A DNA stretch of 64,000 nucleotides from Botryosphaeria dothidea (GCA_011503125.2 WWBZ02000022.1:1240001-1304000), one strand, 5' to 3'. Counted from the stretch's first letter, positions 31,636 through 43,516 are shown. The notes: generated from the letters alone by a model not told the origin. Numbers and translations: made by a program.

Positions 31636-34429
31636 ATGACGTCCAAGGCAGTCAACAGGCCCACCGACACCCAGGTCAAGGAGAAGGATGTCAACAACAA
31701 GCTGCAGCTGTACGGCATTTACTCCGGTATGTCCTATACTCTCATCGCGCCTCACCCCGCGTGCATTGTCGTTGTTTTGAGCTAACCTGCTGCCCAGCTT
31801 TCACCAATGGCAAGGTGCCCTCCAACAAGCAGATCGATGTTGCCTTGAACAGCACCGTCGCATCAAAGCCGCTCGCCTCGCCCTCTAAGAAGCTGTCCTC
31901 GGATGGCCAGAAGCTCGTTGGTGACTTGAAGGAAGTCATTGAGGCTGCTAAAATTCTCCTCCTCACCAAGAACGATGGCAACCTCCTCCAGGATTTCATC
32001 TGGCAGACTCAGCAGATTAGCGGTGGTGACGCCAAGGCTCCCAACGCACCTGTAGACAAGGACACTGCAAGGCAGCATGGTAACGAGGCTTTGGAAGGTC
32101 TGAGGACGCTCGGAACGCTCCTCATCTCCAACGGCCAGTTCAGGAAGCTCCGTAAGTCGTTAATTATCTCATCTTTCATCACAACTACTAACATGGTCGC
32201 CAGTCAACGATGCCTCTATTATTCTCCGGGACATTGCTGGCGATGCCGCTACCAGGACTGCCTCTAGGGTCAACCCCACTGAGGAGCAGCTTTCCCAGAT
32301 CGATGAGCCTGCTGCTGACAACACCTGGCACGATGTTCCCGACGTGCAGGGCTTGAAGTCTCAGTATAAGGAGAAGTACAATCAGAACAAACTCTTCGGC
32401 AAGAAGGAGGCTCAGAGGACCGCTGAGGAGAGCGCTCAGATTGCTCAGACCGAGGGTGCTGACGCTGGCGCCATTGTTGGTGCCGATAACTTGAAGCAGA
32501 GCCTTAGGGAGAATGTCCCTGAGGAGAACCAAGACAGGGCAAGAGAGTACCGTGAACGCACCCAGAACTACCTCAAGGGCAAGATGCCAAAAGAACGTCG
32601 TGAGCAGACCATCTGGCGTCTCAAGAAGATGGTTGTCGAAGTTCAAGGCCACCAGGACTGTAAGTTTCTACTGGACCAGACTAGAATCCAAGCTCTACTA
32701 ACCTTAATCTAGACATGCGTGCTGTTGAGACCCTTCTTCGTCTTGCTGAAGAATATACCGGCCACTCCAAGAGCCTTGCTGGACAGGGCTCTGGGGCCGT
32801 GAAAGGTGCCCACAAAGATGATAGCTTGCAAGCTGCTGAGACTGACCTGAAGGTGCGTTTATAGGTTTCCTGAAAGACGAGAACGTCAAGATAGCGCTGA
32901 CAAACTTCAAGACCCTCATCGAGCGCTTCGCGAACAGCACCTCTTTGGACGACCTCTTCGATTCGATCAACACCATTTACAAGGATGCGGACAAGGACCC
33001 GGAGCTGAAGAACTGGTTCAAGCGCCTGGATACTTACATTCGTAGGTGCTTGAAGGAGCAGGGCTTCATCATGCAGGATGCTGCCACAGATGAGTGGAAC
33101 CAGATTTACGACCAGGGCCACTTCCTCCTCCGTGAGCGTTACAGGTCGCACACTGATCGCATCGTCGACGAGTTCAAGTTCTTGGGCCAGCAGTTCGATG
33201 CTGACCCTCAGAACAAGGCTTTCGCCAACGCCTTGAACAAGCTTTTCTTGGATCTTGGCCAGGATGAGACTGGCACATCTGCCTTCAAGCCCCATCTACT
33301 CAAGGACGTCTCAGAGGTCATCGTCCCCGCATTCTTTGAGAATGTGAGGTACGTTCCTATCCCTCGCATCGAGTACACCGACCCCGAGATGGATGCCATT
33401 GTCGAGAACCTCGTCATCGAGGGTGATAATCTTGCACCCAACATCCTTGAGTTCGCAAGCGACAACCATTGGCGCTGGGGCCGCAAGAAGATCACCAACA
33501 AGAACAAGAACAAGATCATGATTTCCGTGTCTGGAATCCAGATGGATCTTCGTGACGTCAGCTATTACGTCAACAGGAAGAAGGGTTTCCCGAGCATCAA
33601 GGACAAGGGTGTTGCTGATATCTTCCTCGGTGGAGATGGTCTCAGCTTCAAGATTTCTGCTGAGACCGCTGATAAGAAGGACACGCAGCACTTCTTCAAG
33701 GTCTCGAAGGTGGATGTTGATGTCAAGAACTTCAACATCAAGCTCAAGAAGTCCAACCACAAGCTTCTTTTCTCCGTGGTCAAGCCTCTTCTCACCAAGA
33801 TCATCCGTCCTGTCTTGCAGAAGGTCCTGGAGAAGCAGATCAACGACAGTTTCGTCCAGGCCGATGCCTTCCTGTACGACATCCACCAGGAGGCCGAGAG
33901 GGCCAAGACGGAGCTCAAGAACAATCCTGACCCGGAGAACGCTCAGAACATCTACTCTCGCTACCTCTCCGCCGCTCAGAAGAAGGTCTTGGAGATGAAC
34001 AAGAAGAAGGAGCAGGCCAAGGAAGCTGTTGCCGACAAGAAGGTCAATGTTGCTGTCACTCAGCACGACTCTCTTTTCAAGGATATTGTCTTGACTGGTG
34101 GCATCAGCTCCAAGGCTACCGAGTTCAAGGATCTTGCCAGGCAGGGCGAGAAGTGGGAGAGCCCCGTCTTCTCCATTGGTTCCGCCAAGGAGACTTCCAA
34201 CCTTCCCAAGGTTTCTGCCGTTACTCGCAAGCCACATGGTACCAGCGTTGGAACCACTGGCACTGCTGGTGGTCTCACCAACGGCACTCACAACTTCCAG
34301 AAGGAGGTTAACCAGGCTTTTGATGGTACGACCGAGGGTTCTGACGGTCTGAAGACTGGTACCACTGGTACCGCCAACGGCCACACCACTCTTGGCTCCC
34401 AGAATCCTGTCCTCACTGGCAGTGTTTAA
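31636..34429 (+). CDS. HAM1-like (BPI/LBP-fold) lipid-binding protein
   Basis: This is a fungal protein with HAM1 N- and C-terminal domains (formerly DUF5923/DUF4449), related to BPI/TULIP lipid-binding folds; Neurospora-type HAM proteins act in hyphal fusion. Five exons are inferred: 31636-31726, 31798-32151, 32204-32659, 32713-32852 and 32912-34429, giving 852 aa. The N-terminus MTSKAVNRPTDTQVKEKDVN leads to a helical region (LRTLGTLLISNGQFRKLLND) and a charged region. Then comes the core TLIERFANSTSLDDLFDSIN with IRRCLKEQGFIMQDAATDEW. The later BPI-like part has VRYVPIPRIEYTDPEMD, LAPNILEFASDNHWRWG and ISVSGIQMDLRDVSYYVNRK. A Gly/Thr-rich tail ends ...LTGSV. Codon use is strongly biased to AAG, GAG and C-ending codons, suggesting high expression. 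HAM1 membership is confident; a fusion role here is inference. Confidence 0.88.
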
Positions 34430-35042
34430 GTGCACGTCTTCGACTCACCAACCCCGGATGCTTTGACCGGGTTGATTGGTACCCGGTAACAACTGCAGTT
34501 GCTTCGCGACGTCCTCACGGACGCAGCACACTTTCTCTTTGATCCTTTCCTTACGTTTTCTTGCTTTCTCCCTGTTCGATACGATGATACCAAAACAAGC
34601 GTAAGAAGATTACAAGGAGGTTATCAGTAATGTGGTGGTTCTCGAGTGGGTTCTGGCTTTGGGGTAGTGGAATGGTCTTTCCTTGGTAATACCCTTTCTT
34701 TCTAGCTCTTATTATTAGCTTGATTAAAAGCGTGCTTTCTTCTGCAAACGTAGATGCACAAGTTTTATTAGTTCTCACAACATTGATGATGAGTAAATGT
34801 AATTCATGCGTCTTGATTTCAACAACGATATTGCCCTTCTACGCAAGGAGTGATTCTCTGTCAAGAACGATAGGATGGAGCTTGGTTGCGCGAGCACTCC
34901 ACGTACTTGTACTACATCCTCGCGGTGTATAACGGTTGTGGAAACCCAATTTCAAAGACCGTTACATGTACAATCGACGAAGCTTCTCTGCTACCAAAGA
35001 AAGTATTTACAACTCAAATATTTACACGATCGTTGAAGCTAT
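34430..35042. other. Convergent intergenic region, no gene seen
   Basis: 3' flanks of the HAM1-like gene and the secreted-protein gene. Only short frames are present. Confidence 0.5.
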
Positions 35043-36021
35043 TTATGAGGAAGAGCAGTCGGTCTTGGAGCCATCGACATAGAGGTAATCCTTATTAATC
35101 TTGATCTCCTCAACGGTCCAAGTCTTGCCACCGTCCGAGGTCTTTGCGCCGGTCGAGGTGGCGCCGGTAAGAGTGAACGTGTCGCCGAATTTCTCATCAG
35201 CCTCGCTGAGATGAAGAGTGATGTTGGACCAGCCTAAGTAATGTCAGATGAACGTCTTCCTTCGTCCAAGGATGACACTTACTGTAGCCATCGAGAGTAC
35301 CGCAAGAGTACAAGGAGCACTCATTGCCAGAGTAGAAGACGGCGGGCTTCAAGCCGGCACCTGAAATGGGTTAACTACGGTCGCAGCAACGAGACAATCG
35401 GGATGCTTACTATCAGCCTGAGTCGAGATCACCGCACCATTGACCCAAGCGGTCTGGTTCACCTTGTTATCCGAATCGACGAAGACTATTATCACGTTAA
35501 TGACTACCACTTCTGTCTCAATATGGTCTTGGGTTACGAACTGGTAAAGTCGATCTGAGAATCGCTGGGGACCTCCACATAGGTCTGACCCTGCTGTCCT
35601 TGAGGAGTGTAAGTGCTGGCGGCAATGCACCAGTGATCGACGTCGGTGTTGCAGCCGCTGGGGAAGCAGTCAGTCAAGGTTCATGCAGTACCGCGACTTG
35701 ATGCACGTACGTGAGGGACTGGTCGGGAGCCCAGTTGAGCAATGGCTCCACGAAGTTCATGTCCATGACGTCCTTGCCAGTAGGATCAGCCTGAACACCG
35801 ATCCACAGAGCAAGCTCCTCCTGCTCTTTAGTTCCATCATGATAGCCGCAAGGGGTGGCGGGAGGAACCATGGAGTAGGCAGTTTTCGTGATGTAGGCTC
35901 CGTTGCTCGTCGGACCCGAATAGAACATGTTACCGAACTTGGTGTAGTCGGGCCATTGCGCATCGTCGGCCTTGACGCCCAGCGCCAGGGAAAGTGCAGC
36001 AAGAGAAAGAGCGGGAAGCAT
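35043..36021 (-). CDS. Small secreted protein, family not recognised
   Basis: Five exons are inferred: 36021-35711, 35657-35542, 35485-35411, 35360-35283 and 35233-35043, giving 256 aa. All four introns are 49-56 nt with canonical ends. The N-terminus MLPALSLAALSLALGVKA is a clear signal peptide. The mature protein is acidic and rich in Trp, Tyr, Thr and Asp, and includes LALWIGVQADPTGKDVMDMN, CNTDVDHWCIAASTYTP, VNQTAWVNGAVIS (N-glycosylation sequon), YSGNECSLYSCGTLDGY and a closing WTVEEIKINKDYLYVDGS. Paired cysteines suggest an extracellular beta-sandwich. The order 'WIGV...Q...W...T.W.NG' loosely recalls peptidase G1/A4 or lectin-like folds. No catalytic Glu/Gln pair can be assigned, so no enzyme function is claimed. 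It could be an effector or cell-wall protein. Confidence 0.75.
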
Positions 36022-37817
36022 GTTGAAAGAGTGGCTGAATTGCGGTCCTGAGAGAAGCAAATGTGTATGGGGAGTACCAAGCTACTCTGGCGGTGCGGCA
36101 GACACCATAAATACATCTAGGCAGGAGCTTGTATCTCCGTTTCAAGTTGCAGATAGATTTTTTGAAGATCGCTTGCGCCGCCCCATGGAAACCTGAGCCC
36201 GTTTTCTGATCAGTGCCGTGCCCCACCACCGTTCGCGGTTAGCTGATTCAAACATGACCGCTGTAATTCCGCCAATGGCCGAGGCCGAGACGGCGAAGCA
36301 AGTAGGGATTATAGAGTCAAGGAAATAGATCCCGATGTCACGCTTTCCTGTATAACCGCTACGAGGAGAGGTGGCTTACGTCAAATCTCGTGTCCAATGA
36401 TTTCCAGGACCGAGAAGCGCACGACTAACAAACGCGCCATTTCTGGAGGCTCTGCAACCAGACGTATGTATGATCCCGATACGCGAATCTTCTGATCAAC
36501 TTGTAGAAGAGTAAGAGGTCAAGAAAAGATGCAGCTGAGGGAAAGTGTGTTGGCCAAGCCTTTTCGACGGCGGGAAGTGCCGCTTGAGATTGAAATGAAT
36601 CTAGGGTGATCGCCGGACAAACAGTGGAGAGGCTTGCAATGGTCTGCAACACTGTGTTTCGCGGACCGACGCCATCAAATTTTGCAGGAGAACGACACTG
36701 TTCATTGTAAGCTACAATGCGCCATTATTTCTGATGACGCATGGGCAGGAATCCTAACGTATCCGGGTGCAAAGCTTGTCTGCGATAAGCATGCCCGACG
36801 ATGAATAACGCAACAACAGGCGTATGAAGGAAGGAGGCGGGCGCTCACCTGTCTCGAGGCATCTCACCGTCTCTTTTCTGAACCACACTTTTGTCAGCTA
36901 CGCTCTGGACTCACTTCAGTCTATTTGAGAGCCCAAACCTACCATTGTTTTACTCCATTAAGTTGGTATCACCTGCGTCATTCATCTACATTGCCCACCG
37001 GCATCACGTCCTGTGGAAAAGAAACACAAGCTGCTTGTCTGCGCCGTTATCCAACACAGCTAGCTGCAGATGTTGCGCTGTCGAGGCTATGAGCTCTGAT
37101 TCATTAGTATCGCAGTAACTATGGTGAAACCGTGGGGAGGTAAACATTCGTCCGAATGTACATATACAATCCTCTCACAGCCGACGGCCAGTGCGATTTG
37201 CTAGCCCTACAGATGGCCAAAAAGAGGAAATCAACCTCGTACTGTACCTGCCGAATATGGCATCTAAAGCTCTAACGAGGTGACAATCTTTGCCGCGCAG
37301 GCAGCTAAAGCTGTCCCCGAAACGAAATCCCCACTTCTTGCTGTACAATTCGCTGGATGGATAATCTATGACATGAGTTACAGTACGGCTCTGCATCGTC
37401 CGGCAAGCCAATTTCGCGACAGATCTCCAATTACTGGGATAGTAAGCATGCTTGGAACGAACGGTAATAAGCACGCCCTGGAACCTATAGTGACAGGGTA
37501 AATGGCGCGGTCCAATTACTTGCTGCGCATTGCGACAACAATTTTTTGGTGTGGTATTGGCACGGGAGCCTGCCCCAATGCGAGCTCTGCCGTGTTTGCC
37601 GGTACGACAGGCAACAACAACTCGCCATGCGGAGTACAGTACGAAGACCGGCTCCACGGGTCTGAAGGATTCCGCCCTTTGGTCCCCGGCTGTACGCTTA
37701 TACATTGACTTTAACAAAGGTCGAAGTCCATTTTACTTTGAATATGCTTTCGTGGCTTGCGGATGTCCCGCGAGTCTAACAGCAATAAGCTCTCGCATCC
37801 TTCCGACCAAAGCCACG
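36022..37817. other. 1.8-kb intergenic region, no supported gene
   Basis: The minus-strand promoter of the secreted protein lies at the left end (TATTTATG about 90 nt upstream of its ATG). A 180-residue minus-strand frame at 37717-37175 begins with TTG, is Arg/Cys-rich and has no domain. Nothing else is supported. Confidence 0.45.
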
Positions 37818-39336
37818 ATGACGTTCCTTGCACTTTTTACATGCACTACAAGCCTCGTTCTGGCCCTCGCTCTCCGATACTCCGACAACCAAATTTCATT
37901 CAAAAGGAAGTACAAACTTCCTCCCAGAGTTCCGGGCATACCCTCCTTCAGAAACACATTTCAAATCCCGCGCCACAAGGCCGGCGCTTAGGCCAAGGGC
38001 CTAGCCGCCAAATATGGAGAGATGTAGGCAGCTTAGACTTAGTACTGAAGATCACTTCACACTGACTCCCGCGCAGGTTTACCTGCAAGATTGGGAGCAA
38101 CACTTGGGTGTTCCTTAATTCCAACCGCGTTGTGACTGATCTTATGGATAAGCGAGCCAGCATGCACTCATCACGAGCGGATTACCCCATGGCATTTGAC
38201 ACAATGTCAGATGGCAATTCCATTTTGCTCTGCCCATACGGACTCAAATGGCGAGCTGCCAGGAAACTCCTTCACTCAGTCCTCAGCAAAGCCAGCATGC
38301 ATTTCTTTGCACCATACCAGGACCTGGAATCCAAGCAGTTCCTTCTTGACTTCCTCCACAAGCCGGAAGATTGGTATGTAGCTGCCAAAGCATACTCGAA
38401 TTCCATCGTCATGAGCATTACCTTCAGAAAGCGGGCGCGCGGCAAAGATCCACATATCCACTTGCTGTTTGATCTTACCGCTGAGATCGCTGCATCTCTC
38501 ATGCCGGGTGCCTGGCTCGTGGACGGTTTTCCCATCCTGGATCGCCTCCTGCCAACCCCATTGAAGTGGTGGCGCCAGAGTGGGTTGGACGTCCAAAACA
38601 AAGCGAGAAAGTAAGTCCATGATCCCCGATTCCCGATTGCCGAGAGTGTAAATTAAAGCTCCACAGGTTGTATGGCGGAATGGCACAAGATGCTCTCGAG
38701 AAGCATGCACGTGGCCCGGTTGGGTCAAGCGCGCGCAGGAGGAACTGGACAGCGTGTGCGGCCGGAACGCTGAGCGTCTGCACAGCTTTGACGATCGTGA
38801 TAGGCTACCGTACATGACTGCCGTCATCAAAGAATCAGTCAGATGGCGCCCACTGCTTCGAATTGGTCTTGGACATGCACTCATCAAGGATGATGAGTAC
38901 GAGGGTTACAGGTTTCCCGCAGGGACGGTCTTCACGTGGAATGCGTGGGCCATCTGCATGAATCCGGAGGAATATGAAGACCCTGAGGCATTCAAGCCAG
39001 AGCGTTTCTTGAACGACGACCTGGACAACGGATCGAAGGGCCATCACGGCTTCGGGCCAGGTGAGGATTATGCTTCTTTATGAGCTGCGGCGGCTGACAC
39101 ATCCAGGACGCCGTGTCTGTGCTGGATACAATGTCGCCGAGACGAACTTGTGGATCCTGACATCACGCTTGGTGTATTGTTTCGACCTCGCAGAAGACCC
39201 GGTAGGCTCTCATAACTCATCGCCAGTGTGTCCATATCTTTGCTAACATGGCGCAGGAGTGTGGCAGAACACCCTTGTCAAATTCATCCAGGTGACCACG
39301 CGCTGTGCGGCCTGGCCGCACCATCATAGTAGTTAG
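37818..39336 (+). pseudogene. Broken cytochrome P450
   Basis: Family segments are in order. They are: an N-terminal membrane anchor (MTFLALFTCTTSLVLALALR) with a Pro-rich hinge (KLPPRVPGIPS); FTCKIGSNTWVFLNSNRVVT; YGLKWRAARKLLHSVLS; the ExxR helix in YMTAVIKESVRWRPLLRIGL; PEAFKPERFL; and the haem motif FGPG-RRVCAG, split by an intron (39061-39106). Introns 38024-38076 and 38611-38666 are also evident. It is dead in at least two ways. A TAG at 37989-37991 replaces the Trp expected in 'GAWAKGLAAKYGEM'-type helices. Between ALEKHA and VKRAQEELDSVCG the whole I-helix (oxygen-binding A/G-G-x-D/E-T-T/S) is missing and the frame shifts. It sits at the left edge of the transposon island and resembles cluster-type fungal P450s. 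Confidence 0.88.
37989..37991 (+). other. Nonsense codon in the P450
   Basis: TAG interrupts the frame seven codons after RHKAGA-type sequence. TGG (Trp) is the family residue at this place. A TG-to-TA change is the direction RIP produces on this strand. Confidence 0.65.
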
Positions 39337-40036
39337 TTGGCGCAATCATTATGGCTAGCGCCGAATAAGAAATCGACAAGCTATACCAATGCTAAAGGGA
39401 GTTAGAGCATTCGTCTGGACGCGAGTGCATCATGCTTCTGTTAACAAAGGCAACTGACGGGGCCGATCCACCTCGCCAACAAAACCGACCCAGCCAAAAA
39501 CCGCCAAGACCGGTATCTATCGACAGCCAGAAGTCTACCGACTAACGCCCTACTAAGCGCTAGTCATATAGTCTACGCGCTATCGATAAAACTAGCGTTC
39601 TTTACGTTAAATCTACTACTTTTTAAGCCGTAGCTAAGCCCTATTTTAATAAAACTTTTACGTAGTCTAAGCGCTACTAAGCTCGCTTATCTACTAATTA
39701 AATACTAGTAGATAAGTAAGCTACCGCATATACCTCGTACCTACTATACCCTTAAAAAAAAAGAAGAAAACGCCTAATATAAACGCTAAGGCCCTTCTTA
39801 ATACCTAAGCTAGTTAACTAGTATATAAGAACCGCGAGCTAAGCCCGGGTTAGATAATCTACTACTAGAATATTAGCTTAGATATTATCTCTACTATTAA
39901 ATACTAGAAAAGAGTTTCTTTTATCTTCTTTAATATTCTTTTTAACCTTACGGAAGAGCCTCTTAGCTCTTCTACGCCCCCTAGAACTTCTATTCTCTCT
40001 AGAACTACTAAAATAGTAGTTCTAATAGATAGAACT
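39337..40036. other. AT-rich degenerate sequence
   Basis: The first ~130 nt are P450 flank. After about 39,470 the sequence becomes TpA-rich (runs such as ctactaagcgctagtcatat) with no open frame. It is probably an old, heavily mutated repeat that I cannot classify. Confidence 0.5.
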
Positions 40037-40187
40037 AGTAGGTAGATATAGTATACCTATAGAGACGAGGAGTTTTTGCTAGGCGAAAAGGTTTTCTCCC
40101 TCGTGCAAAATAACTATAGATAGCTAGCCCTGCATGGACTCGTAAGGGAGCTATATCGGGAAGAAATAAATTTATCTATCTACCTAA
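40037..40187 (+). mobile_element. LINE 3'-end fragment (piece G)
   Basis: About 150 nt are the reverse complement of the 3' end of LINE pieces A and D. Shared blocks are the 'GGCGAAAAGG', 'CCATGC..G' and 'TATCGGGAAGAAAT' elements. It ends in a TATC-type tail (aaatttatctatctacc), the 3' tail of this LINE. It is in inverted orientation to piece A. Confidence 0.75.
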
Positions 40188-40189
40188 TA

Positions 40190-41424
40190 AATTTTTTACT
40201 TTTTTATAAAAAGTTAAAAGAAATACTTTTAATTTGTAAGTGGCGATAGTGATTTAAAGTCGAAGTAGGACGTTTTGATAAATCTAGAGATCTCCTTCGA
40301 AGGGAAATCAGTAGAATCCAGTGCGCCAAGATTCTTTCTAGGATGGGGTAGAGCCCCGGGGGTGACGTGATTCGTCTCTAGGCTTGTTTCTAGAATATCG
40401 ATTGCGGATGGACGCCAGCTAGCTTTGGGCCCCGAGTGACTGCCTTAAAGAAGACTCTGAGCGGCGAGTAGCGACCGACATGCAGCCCTTCGGTCGGGAA
40501 CTATCCTTGTCGCGAGGAGAGCCGGCTTCCTTCAGCAGGAGCTGGACTCTACATGGCGTCAAGAAGTTATCAACATCATGTGAAACAGTAATATGAACAA
40601 CCCCCATTGTCTCTGGCCATTGTTCATGATGGCCTGCACGCGCGGGCTGCTGATCCTCATGCTCATGTTGATGGAGTCGCGGCGCTGGGTCACGACGTCG
40701 GATGATGGCGTTGCATCCATGGTGAAGTAGCCGATGTCATCTCTAAACTACTACATAACCCAGACGGTCTGACCACTCGCTTGATTGAAATTGCCTTGCT
40801 TGCCCGCAGGCTGGAGGCGGCGGCAAGCTGAATCTCCGGTAAACAGACAGGTCTCAAAGTTCGCTGGTGTTGTCTTCCCTTCGCTTCATCGCTCCATCGT
40901 AAGATGCGTCTCGAAAATTCATTTACTTGTGCTCTTGTTCCTTCTCTTGGCTCGCAGTGCGCGCTTATGGCTGTTGGGTCTCTGATGATGTCACCACTCG
41001 GAGGTCCGAAGGTTTAGGTTGTGACAGGGCTAGCCGGGCCGGGGAAAACGCTGAGAGAGCTAGAGAGAGGGTGAGAGTACGTGCGCGTGAGATCGAGGGG
41101 CTCGAAGAAAGGTGCACCATTGCATGCGTGTGCGTGGCGGCAGTGCAGCCTTTAGGTACGAGATGCTTGGCTCGTGACCCGAAGTCGTTGCCAGCGATTC
41201 TCGTTGGAATCCCCTCGACGTCTGAGCACACTGCGAGGCCGTGATGAGCCAAGCACGGCGCATTGAATCGATGTCCAGATTTTCGCAGTAAGGACAATCC
41301 ATTAGCACCATTACACGGTTGGCGAATTGTGACACGTTTTCCATCCGTGTGTCATCGCAAGTCTTTCGCTGGTACCAAATCTCTATTATCTGTCCTATAT
41401 TTCTATAATTATATAGCATCGACA
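40190..41424. other. GC-normal stretch inside the island
   Basis: About 1.2 kb has ordinary composition and no supported gene. A 105-residue plus frame and its antisense are Arg-rich and lack domains. It may be original host sequence separated by insertions. Confidence 0.4.
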
Positions 41425-41523
41425 CGAGAAGAAAAACCTAGTTTTCTAGATAGAAAATACCTTCTTTATTCTTAAGTTAGCTATCTTTACTTATTTCGTT
41501 TTCTCTACTTACCGGTAGATGCC
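41425..41523 (-). mobile_element. Old LINE 3'-UTR fragment
   Basis: The stretch aligns with the 3' UTR of piece D (about 50,210-50,290), for example the shared 'CTTACCGGTAGA' end, but with many C-to-T changes. Piece A was inserted at its right end. Confidence 0.6.
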
Positions 41524-41540
41524 TACGTATAGTATATAGA
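41524..41540. repeat. Left 17-bp target-site duplication of LINE A
   Basis: TACGTATAGTATATAGA, repeated exactly at 43500-43516 at the other end of LINE A. Confidence 0.9.
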
Positions 41541-43499
41541 TAGATAGATAAATTCATTTCTTCCCGATATAGTTCCCTTACGGGTCCATGCGGGGCTGGC
41601 TATCTGTAGTTATTTTACACGAGGGGGAAAACCTTTTCGCCTGGCAAAAACCCCTCCTCTCTCTCTGGGCATGCTATCCTATACTAGTTCTTGTTTTTCC
41701 TTCTTACCAGTAGCGGCTGCTGTGGCAGCCCTACATTCACCTGCTAGACCTATCTCTTCAGTCCTTATCCTCGTAGTTGTCCGGGTCCTAGTGGTCCTGG
41801 TGGTCCTGGTTGTCCTCCTAGTTCCTCTTCCTGGTTATCTTCCTATATTAGTTCCCTTGCCAGGCTAAATTGCTTGAGCAGCCCTAGGCGTAAGAACCAG
41901 TCTGTTGCTGCTTTGATCCCCTTCTTTGTTGAGAGGAGGGAGTAGTAGTCCGTGGTCCCTGCCCTTTGGAGCATCTGTGCCCTGCCCTGTTGGAAGTGGG
42001 GGCAGAAGAGGAGGATATGCTTTGGGGTTTGTCTATGCCAGCCGCATGGACAGGCAGGACTAGGGTGCCCTGGCACCTTGCGCCTTGAGAGGAAGTCCTC
42101 TAGTCCAATATGCTCTGTACGTAGTAGGGTGGCGAGTGTGCTCTGTGGCTTGGATAGTTCGCTGTAGATTTGTCTGATTTTTGGGTTCCACTGTGTGCTT
42201 TGGGCTACTAGCTTGTCTTGTCTTCCCTGGCTAGTAGACTTTGTCCATCTCTCCTTCCACTTGTTCCTATATGCTATGCGTAGCTTCGTTCGCTCCGGGA
42301 GACTCTGGTAGGTAGAGGGGCAGTAGTTGAGAAGTGAGTTTGCCTTTTTTCTAAGCAGGGTTCTTCTGGCAGGGCCAGTGGCGCCTCTAGTACTTAGAGT
42401 AGCCCGAGCTATCTGTTTAATACTCTAGCAAGTTTCCTCTACTACTGTCGCGACTGGGCCATCCCTAGCTCTAATAGCCTGGGCTAGTGCTAGTTCGTCC
42501 AGGTGTAGTGAGAGTGGGGGAATCCCTGTCTCATGCTCCAAGGTTTATATGCTGGTTAACTTATACGCCCCTGAGATGGTGCGTAGGCACTGGTTTTGGA
42601 TCTTCTTTAGTGGCTGGATGGTTGTTTTTCTCCACCCTGGGATTCCCTCTGGGGTATGCCATACCCCACAGCCGTAGGTGAGGACTGGCCTTACCACGGC
42701 CGCATAGATATGACGGGCTTTAGTAAATAAGGCTCCCCAGGTAGACGCCGCGAGTCTAGAGAGAGATGTGTACTGTTTGATTGCCTTAGCTCCTGTTTCC
42801 CTAATATGGGGTCCCCATCTGAGCTTGTTGTCTACGTGGACTCCTAGAATCTTAATTGTAGGCTCTGGGTATCCAGCAAATCCAGGGATACGGATCCCTG
42901 CTGCCATATTGAATCTCCTTGGTTTCCTTGTAAAATGAATAAGGTGATACTTGTCGGGCGAGAAAGCTGACCCGTGGGTAGCTGCCCAGTGCTCGCAAAT
43001 TTAATGTGCTCCCTCTAGTGTCCTATAGTTCTGTTCTGTGGATCTACTAAAGGTTAGAATATTAGTATTATCGACGAATCTAAGGGGGAAGGTATTGCCC
43101 CTGCGTAGCTGTGTAAGTAGGTTAGATACAAAGAATAGGTAGAGTATCGGCGATAGTGAGGATCCCTAGGGAATCCCGGTTAAGGTCTGGATTGGTGGAC
43201 TGGTGAAGTCTCCGAAGGATAGCTGAGTGGTACGGTCCTGTAGAAAGGATCGGGTGAATCTTTCTACCCATTCTAGGAGTTTTGCCATCCTCATATTATA
43301 GAGAAGCCTTCTATAAGATACGTGGTCATATGCTCCCGAGATATCCAGGCTAAGGACTGAAGCCACTAGCCCTAGGTCTTGTGCCCAGATAGTATGGATC
43401 TGTTCTGTGAGCAGGTCAAGAGCTGCTACTGCGGATCTGTTTCTCCTAGCTCCCATCTATGTATTAGGGAGCAGGCCGTATGCTTCAGTAGCCTGGGAA
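41541..43499 (-). mobile_element. 5'-truncated LINE copy A (reverse transcriptase 3' part)
   Basis: This is a non-LTR retrotransposon fragment, transcribed leftwards. It carries the reverse-transcriptase core from MGARRNRSAVAALDLLTEQI and LSLDISGAYDHVS through the C-terminal region, to the Cys/His module CPCGWHRQTPKHILLFCP, a 3' UTR and a TAGATAGATA tail next to the left target duplication. Frames are cut by several TAG codons at places where copy D has Gln or Trp. The family belongs with fungal Tad/I-like LINEs, judged by the RT and the Cys/His tail. It is flanked by a perfect 17-bp duplication, so this is an insertion boundary and not a random break. Confidence 0.9.
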
Positions 43500-43516
43500 T
43501 ACGTATAGTATATAGA
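43500..43516. repeat. Right 17-bp target-site duplication of LINE A
   Basis: Exact copy of 41524-41540. Confidence 0.9.

Noticed and set aside
32853..32911. Last HAM1 intron reads like coding sequence (FLKDENVKIALTNFK) in the frame of exon 5
   Set aside because: The frame of exon 4 does not match it, so retention would shift the frame. Splicing with the GTGCGT donor, GCTGAC box and AAG acceptor gives the family sequence ETDLK-TLIERFAN directly.
33311..34435. 374-codon open frame on the minus strand opposite the HAM1-like gene
   Set aside because: It is the mirror of a codon-biased gene (Leu/Val-rich antisense of Lys/Glu-rich coding), has no domain, and the sense strand clearly encodes a known family.
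37175..37717. 180-codon minus frame left of the P450
   Set aside because: Starts with TTG, is Arg/Cys-rich, and shows no domain or splice partners.
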